Positions 1-4,936 of a stretch of DNA of 5,471 nt are shown here, one piece after another. Below the pieces are notes generated by a model, which was not told where the DNA came from, did no database searches, and saw nothing but the letters and a program-made list of their open reading frames with translations. Each line of letters begins with the position of its first letter. Within the stretch, counting starts at the first letter, position 1. The translations under genes and the position numbers were made by a program. Source of the stretch: Bacteroidota bacterium (GTDB taxonomy: Bacteria; Bacteroidota; Bacteroidia; M30B66); the NCBI GenBank assembly GCA_020438185.1, contig JAGQVC010000141.1, positions 1 through 5,471 on the forward strand, read 5' to 3'.

Positions 1-81
1 CCCGAGGTTCCAGCCATAAAGGCTTCCACTCGGGATGAATCATTTCTACGCTTACACTTCGCTCCAGCTAGAACTGATTCA
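1..81. other. Two adjacent strong hairpins (structured left edge)
   Basis: Two inverted repeats lie almost back to back. Hairpin A pairs CCCGAG (1-6) with CTCGGG (29-34) and AGCC (12-15) with GGCT (21-24) around an ATAAA loop, with an internal loop between the two stems. Hairpin B pairs 36-52 with 66-81: TGAATCA/TGATTCA, TTCTA/TAGAA and GCT/AGC, about 15 pairs with one mismatch (T43/C74), a bulged C49 and a 13-nt loop. On the + strand a terminator follows about 95 nt later, so this could be the 3' part of a structured RNA or 3' UTR whose beginning lies outside the window. It could equally be a palindromic intergenic repeat. I do not recognise it as tRNA, tmRNA, SRP RNA or a group II intron domain. 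The pairing is directly visible; any function is inference. Confidence 0.45.
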
Positions 82-103
82 CTCATCACTCATTCCTCTC
101 ATC
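81..103. repeat. Short imperfect tandem repeat, ACTCATC/ACTCATT/CTCATC
   Basis: Directly after hairpin B, ACTCATC (81-87) is followed by ACTCATT (88-94) and a degenerate third unit ending in CTCATC (98-103). It looks like a low-complexity intergenic repeat flanking the palindromes. No coding or regulatory role can be assigned from sequence alone. Confidence 0.4.
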
Positions 104-170
104 AGGCAGAATTCCTAAATCCAAATTTTTAAGATATTTGCACCATTAATTGAACACATCAAACCCAAAG

Positions 171-204
171 AAAAGATCCCGGGCTTTATGCCGGGATTTT
201 TTTT
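171..204 (+). terminator. Rho-independent terminator, left intergenic region
   Basis: ATCCCGG (176-182) pairs perfectly with CCGGGAT (191-197) around an 8-nt loop. The right arm runs into an uninterrupted T tract (197-204), and the A-rich stretch 171-174 can extend the stem against those Ts. This is a textbook intrinsic terminator for + strand transcription entering from the left. Since no convincing + strand gene ends inside the window before it, the transcript it stops must start beyond the left edge. The A tract on the other side could give some activity in reverse, but less. Confidence 0.85.
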
Positions 205-229
205 GCCGAACATTGTTTTCTTATATTTG
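202..229 (+). promoter_or_regulatory. Bacteroidota-type promoter for the NYN-CSD gene
   Basis: TATATTTG (222-229) is a perfect match to the -7 element TAnnTTTG used by the primary sigma factor of Bacteroidota. TTTG (202-205) lies 16 nt upstream as a -33 element, slightly shorter than the usual spacing. Transcription would start near 233-236. The -33 element shares its Ts with the T tract of the preceding terminator. It is the best-placed promoter for the gene starting at 385. Confidence 0.6.
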
Positions 230-235
230 TCTTGT

Positions 236-384
236 ATTAAGCAACGGAGTAAGGTTAGATTAAACCATCAGTTATTAAGTATTTATTGTATTTATATAGT
301 ATCTCGCCTTCGGCGGATAATTGATGTATTTGAAATAGCTTTTACTTCCTGCAATTATTCATTTTAGATCAATTATTTAAAATC
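236..384 (+). promoter_or_regulatory. Long leader of the NYN-CSD mRNA with two small hairpins
   Basis: If the promoter at 202-229 is used, the mRNA has a leader of about 150 nt. It contains a compact hairpin, ATC-CGCC (301-308, bulged T304) pairing with GGCG-GAT (312-318) around a TTC loop. A weak AU hairpin, ATTTTAGA (361-368) against TTTAAAAT (376-383), ends one base before the start codon. No Shine-Dalgarno sequence is present, as is usual in this phylum. The structures are visible; a regulatory role is inference, and no known riboswitch family is recognised. Confidence 0.35.
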
Positions 385-472
385 ATGGTAGATCCAGTTA
401 ACGGTGTGGTTCGCATCGGAGTTTTTTACGACGGAAACTATTTCCTGCACGTAAGCAATTATTACAATTATT
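352..472 (+). repeat. Four copies of the 8-mer CAATTATT around the NYN-CSD start
   Basis: CAATTATT occurs exactly at 352-359, 370-377, 456-463 and 465-472, all on the + strand and on both sides of the start codon at 385. Spacings between first bases are 18, 86 and 9 nt. I saw no other copy in the window. The last two encode part of an Asn/Tyr-rich peptide (residues 25-30) and may reflect protein constraint; the first two lie in the untranslated leader. Local AT richness makes chance more likely than for a mixed-composition word. Confidence 0.4.
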
Positions 473-1365
473 TTCATGAGCGCCGCCGCCGCATTAGTAT
501 TGCCGGACTGCACCATTTTATCAGGCAGCAGATTGCCGAAGAAATGGCAGTTGACGTAAGCCTGTGCCATGTGGTTGATGCCCATTATTTCAGGGGCAGG
601 ATGAGCGCTTACGAAGCCTCGCAGCGCGGTAATCAGCTTTACAACGACCGCTTGTTCGACGATGTTTTGATGAGTGAAGGCGTTGTTACGCATTACCTTC
701 CACTTCGCACTCGTGGTGGCCGAAAGGAAGAAAAAGGAATCGACGTCTGGCTGGCTCTTGAAGCACTCGAGCTAACCTGGATGAAAAAATACGATGTCCT
801 CGTGCTCATCACTTCCGATGGAGATTTTGTGCCGCTCATCCGCAAGGTAAACACGCTTGGTACCCGCGTTATGGTGCTTAGCTGGGATTTTGAATACACC
901 GACGATACCGGACGTGAAATAGTTACCCGCACTTCTCAGGATCTCCTCGAAGAAGTAACCTATCCGGTTGCAATGCACGAAATCATCGACAATCGCGTAA
1001 AAGGAAAGGATTCAACCGTTTCGCAGCTGTTTGTGGTTCAGGAAAGCGCTCCTAAAATGTACACGGGTATTGTTGAAACCGGCGACGTGAAACATTCACG
1101 CACTCTGAATATGAAATCGGGATACGGTTTTGTGGCTTATCCGCCGAATAACCTGTTTTTCCACTACCAGGACGTGATTGAGGGCGATTTTAATGAAATT
1201 AAGGATGGCGATTATGTTCAGTTTACCACCGACATCAATGAAAAGGGCAACGAAGTCGCTAAAAATGTGAAAAAAATCACGCAGGAAGATTACGAAAGGG
1301 CGAGGGAAGAAGAGGGCGATTTTGATTACAGCGACGAGGAGGAAGATTCTCCCAACCGCTACTAA
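385..1365 (+). CDS. NYN-domain (PIN-like) nuclease fused to a cold-shock domain
   Basis: The 326-residue protein joins two RNA-related modules and is probably a cytoplasmic ribonuclease or RNA-processing factor; its substrate is unknown. Residues ~8-200 form a NYN domain of the LabA/DUF88 type in the PIN-like fold. Candidate metal-binding acidic residues are D16 in FYDGNYF, D120 in KGIDVW, and D145 and D147 in ITSDGDF. Residues ~226-298 resemble a cold-shock domain: SGYGFV (245-250) corresponds to RNP1 and LFFHYQDV (257-264) to RNP2. The tail (302-321) is strongly acidic. There is no signal peptide or membrane segment. ATG 385 is the first in-frame start after a TGA at 331-333. The gene appears monocistronic, with its own promoter and a terminator about 30 bp past the stop. 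Domain calls are firm; nuclease activity is inferred from the family. From memory, this architecture is widespread in Bacteroidota but uncharacterised. Confidence 0.9.
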   Translation: MVDPVNGVVRIGVFYDGNYFLHVSNYYNYFHERRRRISIAGLHHFIRQQIAEEMAVDVSLCHVVDAHYFRGRMSAYEASQRGNQLYNDRLFDDVLMSEGVVTHYLPLRTRGGRKEEKGIDVWLALEALELTWMKKYDVLVLITSDGDFVPLIRKVNTLGTRVMVLSWDFEYTDDTGREIVTRTSQDLLEEVTYPVAMHEIIDNRVKGKDSTVSQLFVVQESAPKMYTGIVETGDVKHSRTLNMKSGYGFVAYPPNNLFFHYQDVIEGDFNEIKDGDYVQFTTDINEKGNEVAKNVKKITQEDYERAREEEGDFDYSDEEEDSPNRY

Positions 1366-1377
1366 ATCTTTCAGTAA

Positions 1378-2448
1378 TTAAGAAAACAGTTTAAGGTTGA
1401 CGGTTTTAACGGAACTAACGTTGAAACCGTCAATTTTTTCATGCAGTATATCGGCCTGTGCCGCTTCCGAATGCAGAACCTCTTTCAGATTCTTAATAAT
1501 TCCGGCTGGAACACGATGATTCTGTAGGAGTTCATCCCATTCGCCCGATGGGCGGACTGAAAAAGCCGGCTGCAACGTTTCGTGCAGCAAAACACGGTGC
1601 TTCACGCGAGCCTGATTGTCAGCAAATTGTTCCTGAGCAGCCAGTTCGGCTTTGCCGCACAATTCACAAAGCTGATGGAACTGTTCATTGCTGCCCACGG
1701 CCAGCACGATTTGTCTTCCGTCACTGCAAGTAAAACAATCACCGTAAGGAGAAATACCCGGATGAAGTGTTCCCAAACGACCGGGGACATTGCCCGACAT
1801 GAGATAATCGCCAGCCTGATTCCCAAGCGAGCCGATAGCAACGTCAAACAAGCTAACTGTGCTCACCGAGCCATTCCCGCTGCGCTGCTTGTGCATCAAC
1901 CCCATCAGCAGTGATTCCCGGAGCTGATGCGAAGCCAGCAAATCAATAAAGGCAACCGGCAACTTTGCCGCAACAGAGCCGGTTCCGGTTAATGAAAGAA
2001 AGCCCGTTTCTGCCTGAAGCACAATGTCGTAAGCCGGGCGACTGCTTCCGTTGCCATAACCTTCAATAATTCCGGCAACCAGGTGCGGGTAATTCGTTCT
2101 CAAATCTTCAGGTGCAAGTTTCAGCTTTGCCGCGCTCGATGGCAATAAATTCGAAATAAAAACATCAGCATCGGCAAGCAGCTCGTCCAGTTTTTTCCGG
2201 CCTTCGGCCGATTTCAAATCAAGTCGCATGTATTGCTTTCCGGCGTTAGCCGAAGCGAAATACGAAGAAACCTCGTTGGTTTCGTTTGAAGTTTTCCACG
2301 AACGGGTTACATCGCCAGGAGGTGGTTCCACTTTTATAACGGTGGCGCCACATTCGGCAAAAAATCGCGCGGTAAGCGGACCGGCCAGCACGGTTGAAAT
2401 TTCGACCACGCGAAGCGATTTAAAGAATTGAGATTGTATGTTTTCCAT
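1378..2448 (-). CDS. Class III CoA-transferase (CaiB/BaiF family)
   Basis: The 356-residue product belongs to the family III CoA-transferases, cytoplasmic enzymes that move CoA between carboxylic acids through aspartyl-CoA thioester intermediates. The N-terminal region shows the family signature: LRVVEISTVLAGP (12-24), then GATVIKVEPPPGD (34-46) and an MRLDLKS segment (74-80). AYDIVLQAETG (139-149) precedes FIDLLASHQL (168-176), where D169 sits where I expect the catalytic Asp. SLFDVAIGSL (199-208) matches the usual helix after the HKQRSGNG turn. The substrate cannot be read from sequence. The protein is short at its C terminus: it stops at VNLKLFS, where longer relatives continue into a GEHT-like motif. 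The start ATG overlaps the stop of the upstream tamL gene by one base with no Shine-Dalgarno, suggesting coupled translation from the tamL mRNA. No separate promoter and no clear - strand terminator were found. Confidence 0.92.
   Translation of the reverse strand: MENIQSQFFKSLRVVEISTVLAGPLTARFFAECGATVIKVEPPPGDVTRSWKTSNETNEVSSYFASANAGKQYMRLDLKSAEGRKKLDELLADADVFISNLLPSSAAKLKLAPEDLRTNYPHLVAGIIEGYGNGSSRPAYDIVLQAETGFLSLTGTGSVAAKLPVAFIDLLASHQLRESLLMGLMHKQRSGNGSVSTVSLFDVAIGSLGNQAGDYLMSGNVPGRLGTLHPGISPYGDCFTCSDGRQIVLAVGSNEQFHQLCELCGKAELAAQEQFADNQARVKHRVLLHETLQPAFSVRPSGEWDELLQNHRVPAGIIKNLKEVLHSEAAQADILHEKIDGFNVSSVKTVNLKLFS
1397..1439 (+). terminator. Terminator of the NYN-CSD gene, inside the opposing coding region
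   Basis: Bases 1397-1411 pair with 1419-1433 as a continuous 15-bp stem (14 Watson-Crick pairs plus one T-G wobble at 1407/1423) around a 7-nt loop, GAACTAA. Six Ts follow at once (1434-1439). It begins 31 bp after the NYN-CSD stop codon and is correctly oriented to end that transcript. The whole element lies within the last ~20 codons of the - strand CoA-transferase gene. Read on the - strand the stem is followed by CCTTAAACTG rather than a T tract, so it should act mainly in the + direction. Confidence 0.85.
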
Positions 2449-2450
2449 CA
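2446..2450 (-). other. TGATG stop-start overlap joining tamL and the CoA-transferase gene
   Basis: On the - strand the TGA ending tamL (2450-2448) and the ATG of the CoA-transferase gene (2448-2446) share one A. Upstream sequence (GTATCCTTTC on the - strand) has no purine-rich ribosome site. Terminating ribosomes probably re-initiate here, making the two genes one operon. Confidence 0.75.
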
Positions 2451-4880
2451 GAAAGGATACCCGATTCCAAGATTGAAATTGACTCTTTTCATAGCAATTC
2501 GTCCAAACGACCAGCGATCGGCTTCAGTATAATTGGGCTCCCGAATCGGATGTGCAGCATCAAGCCGGATGATGAAGAAATCAAAATTGAAACGGAAGCC
2601 AATCCCCGCATCCATTGCTATTTCCTTGTAAAAACGGTAGAATCTGAAATCGGCCAGCGGCCTGCTTTCATCTTTCCGGCGAAGCCAAACATTTCCCGCG
2701 TCAGCGAAAATGGCACTCTCGAAAAACTTGTAAACCGGAAAGCGGTACTCGCAATTGTACTCCAGTTTAATATCACCAATCTGGTCGAACCTCACGCCGC
2801 TTGCCGGGTTGTATCCACCAGGGCCCAGCGAACGGGCAATCCAGCCACGCAATCCGTTTGCACCGCCCGAGAAGAAGCTTTTGGCAAAAGGCATTACCGA
2901 ACTGTTGTTGTACGGAATGCCCAAACCTACAATTAAACGGTTGGCTATTGTTGATGATTTGCCCACGTATCGGTAATAACGCGAGTCAATATCAAAGCGC
3001 ACATACTGAGAATAGGGCACGCCGAAAATCACGTATTTATCGTCGATGATCCCGGGATTGGGGTAAAAATTACGTGAAGCGTTCAGCATCAAACCGGAAC
3101 TTTCAAAATTGCCCTGAAAGAAGAAGAAGTTACGCGACTCTCCAACTTTCTGCGAGTTATATATATATGAGAATCGCAGGGCGGCTATAAGCTGACTTTG
3201 GTAACTGTTTTTCAGAAACAGATTGTTTGATTGCTCAAGCAAATTTTCAAAATCAGCTCCCAGATCAACGCTTACAAAGTTTATTTCGGCAGGATTTAAA
3301 ATGGTAGTAACCTTGTTATTCGGGTGAGCCGTGAAACCATATGTTGCATTAAATATTTGTCGCTTATAATCAGGACGTTGTTGGAAGTTATATGAAGTGA
3401 CAATTTGAGTTCGTGCGGAGCGTCCGCCCAGAAATTTCACAATCCCGGGTACCTTCGGAATCTGAAGCGAAGCTTCCGGACCAAACATAAATGTGTTGAA
3501 AGGAAGGAACTCCTGAATTGTTTGATTTTCGCCCTGCACATCGTTCACAATCTGCTGAACTTCAAGAGCCCCGTTCATCCTCACTTCAAACAGCTCAAGT
3601 CCCTTAAGCAAATTGTTATTCTGATAAATGAAGTTAAGAGCCACACCTAAGTTACCTGCCGTATTCGTTCCCTGCGTTTGAACCGTAAATCCGTGACGGG
3701 GTTTTGGACTCAGATGAATCTCACAATCAAGCAAATCGGACGAATCGGCTGCCACAGGCTTAAACTGCACGTTGATAAACTTAAATGCCTTGGTTTCGGA
3801 AATGCGTCTGTACGTATTTTCGGAGGCCTTCCGGGAATACAAATCTCCCCGTTTTACCAGTATAGACGGCTTTATAGCCTTCGGCTTGAACTTCAGCTGA
3901 TCCTCGCTGATGTAATGTATGTTGTCGAAATACAGCGTGTCCTCACTTATTAATTCATCCCTTCGAATGGAGTAATCACCGGTCACATAAATATTGTTGA
4001 TTTTGTACTTGATGTGTTTTCCGGTAATAGTGCTGTCAACAAAGCCCTGAACGCGGCGAACCGGATTGCCAATCCGGAGTTTTATATTAACAGTATGGTT
4101 TCCTGCGGCACTGTCGGCTGTATACGATATGTAGGATTTTACAAACGTATAATACCCTTTGTTTTTCAGAAACGAGTTAATCCTGTCGCGTTCTGAATCA
4201 AGCTTTTCGGTCTGGTACAAATCGCCCGAATTAACCAGGCTGTTTTTTGCATCACTGTATACAAGACTTTGAATATCAGAGTCGTCAATATCGTAATCTA
4301 CATTCCCAATATGATAAGCAGTGCCTGCATCTATAACGTACACTGCGTTTTTCATTTTGGGCTTCTTCAGAATTTCAACCGAATCCCTGACAACCGCATT
4401 AAAATAGCCGTTGTTTTTAAGAAGGAGCTCAATCTGAAGGGCCGAGCGATCCATCATCGCTTCATCAAATATAACCGGAGCTTCGCCTACCTCAAGCAGC
4501 CACTTTGAAATACTCAGGGGTTCTTCATTTTTTAACTTCTTTCCTTCCAGTTTTCGCTTCTCATTCAACTCCTTTCGTTTCTGCAGACGCCTGTTATAGC
4601 GTGGGTCAAATTTTTCACGGTTTACCGTTGAAGCAATCCAAAGATGAAAACGCCAGAAACCAAAAATCTTCCGGTTGGGCTTTTGTCTCACATAACCTTC
4701 GAGCTCCGAATCGGGTAGGTTCGTATCGTTATTCACGATTACATTCCGGTTGAGCAAATACTCACCTTCAGGTACTTTTCGTGTGGGCGAACACGCCTGA
4801 ATCACAAGAGTCGCAAGAATAACAGGCAATCCTTTCCGGCAAAATTTTAAATAAAACTGAATACTTTGGGGGAATTGCAT
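2448..4880 (-). CDS. tamL: TamL-type outer-membrane Omp85 lipoprotein (BamA/TamA family)
   Basis: This is an Omp85-superfamily outer-membrane protein like TamA of the translocation and assembly module; Bacteroidota versions are lipoproteins called TamL, thought to work with a periplasm-spanning TamB. With start ATG 4880 the protein has 810 residues: a basic N-terminus, the hydrophobic stretch GLPVILATLVIQA and a lipobox Cys at residue 30. A Lys/Arg/Glu-rich segment lies near 95-120. POTRA-like periplasmic repeats span about 45-395, including two LLKNNGYF/FLKNKGYY motifs. A C-terminal beta-barrel covers ~398-810, with the loop-6 motif GGANGLRGW (672-680), FADAGNVW (725-732) and a terminal Phe typical of barrel proteins. 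The longest frame begins at 4985, but that adds 35 residues before the signal peptide, overlaps the divergent methyltransferase gene and starts upstream of the likely promoter, so 4880 is preferred. It heads an operon with the CoA-transferase gene. Family assignment is firm; the exact substrate proteins are unknown. Confidence 0.9.
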   Translation of the reverse strand: MQFPQSIQFYLKFCRKGLPVILATLVIQACSPTRKVPEGEYLLNRNVIVNNDTNLPDSELEGYVRQKPNRKIFGFWRFHLWIASTVNREKFDPRYNRRLQKRKELNEKRKLEGKKLKNEEPLSISKWLLEVGEAPVIFDEAMMDRSALQIELLLKNNGYFNAVVRDSVEILKKPKMKNAVYVIDAGTAYHIGNVDYDIDDSDIQSLVYSDAKNSLVNSGDLYQTEKLDSERDRINSFLKNKGYYTFVKSYISYTADSAAGNHTVNIKLRIGNPVRRVQGFVDSTITGKHIKYKINNIYVTGDYSIRRDELISEDTLYFDNIHYISEDQLKFKPKAIKPSILVKRGDLYSRKASENTYRRISETKAFKFINVQFKPVAADSSDLLDCEIHLSPKPRHGFTVQTQGTNTAGNLGVALNFIYQNNNLLKGLELFEVRMNGALEVQQIVNDVQGENQTIQEFLPFNTFMFGPEASLQIPKVPGIVKFLGGRSARTQIVTSYNFQQRPDYKRQIFNATYGFTAHPNNKVTTILNPAEINFVSVDLGADFENLLEQSNNLFLKNSYQSQLIAALRFSYIYNSQKVGESRNFFFFQGNFESSGLMLNASRNFYPNPGIIDDKYVIFGVPYSQYVRFDIDSRYYRYVGKSSTIANRLIVGLGIPYNNSSVMPFAKSFFSGGANGLRGWIARSLGPGGYNPASGVRFDQIGDIKLEYNCEYRFPVYKFFESAIFADAGNVWLRRKDESRPLADFRFYRFYKEIAMDAGIGFRFNFDFFIIRLDAAHPIREPNYTEADRWSFGRIAMKRVNFNLGIGYPF

Positions 4881-4901
4881 CCGCACGAATTGGTACCTTT
4901 G
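4875..4901 (+). promoter_or_regulatory. Promoter for the TrmH-family methyltransferase gene
   Basis: TACCTTTG (4894-4901) matches TAnnTTTG exactly. TTG (4875-4877) lies 16 nt upstream, the same spacing as in the promoter of the NYN-CSD gene. Transcription would start near 4905-4908, giving a leader of roughly 20 nt to ATG 4926. The -33 element overlaps the first codons of the divergent tamL. Confidence 0.55.
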
Positions 4902-4907
4902 ACTCAC

Positions 4908-4936
4908 CAAAAATAGTGCTTTTACATGCCGGGAAA
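4908..4936 (-). promoter_or_regulatory. Promoter for tamL and the CoA-transferase gene
   Basis: Read on the - strand, 4915-4908 is TATTTTTG, a perfect TAnnTTTG -7 element. No TTG stands at the expected -33 distance; the best candidate is the end of an eight-T run (4934-4941 on this strand) 18 nt upstream, so the -33 part is weak. Transcription starting near 4904-4901 gives a leader of about 21-24 nt to ATG 4880, which supports that start over 4985. Confidence 0.5.

Noticed and set aside
1..34. 34-nt hairpin A as a group II intron domain V
   Set aside because: The length matches, but there is no GNRA-type loop, no proper catalytic triad position and no 2-nt bulge, and no intron-encoded protein is near.
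1..45. Short - strand reading frame starting ATG at about 43-45 and running off the left edge
   Set aside because: Only 15 codons are visible, overlapping hairpin A, with no promoter or ribosome site.
1..132. Open + strand frame from the left edge to TAA at 130-132 (43 codons), possibly the C-terminus of a gene
   Set aside because: Its product is rich in His and Ser, matches no family I know, uses rare-looking codons, and coincides with the hairpins and tandem repeat. A 43-codon open stretch is expected by chance fairly often. The terminator 44 nt later is the only point in its favour, so it is not excluded, just unsupported.
325..332. TGTATTTG as a second, closer -7 element for the NYN-CSD gene
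   Set aside because: It misses the second base of TAnnTTTG and no TTG stands at a suitable distance upstream.
373..978. Three - strand open frames opposite the NYN-CSD gene
   Set aside because: They are shadows of a well-supported + strand gene, have no domain signature and overlap each other.
1548..1914. + strand open frames opposite the CoA-transferase gene
   Set aside because: Low-complexity translations without family features; the - strand frame carries the full CaiB/BaiF signature.
2191..2213. CGGCC-TTC-GGCCG hairpin next to a T run, resembling a terminator
   Set aside because: The T run precedes the stem on the + strand and is an A run after it on the - strand, so it is wrong for termination in either direction; it lies mid-gene and encodes SAEGR in the CoA-transferase.
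3156..3171. Short TA dinucleotide run in tamL
   Set aside because: Only a few units long, encodes Tyr-Ile-Tyr in a predicted beta-strand, and is explained by coding constraint.
2550..4753. Several + strand open frames of 60-128 codons opposite tamL
   Set aside because: All lie inside the tamL coding region, overlap one another and show no recognisable domains or start signals.
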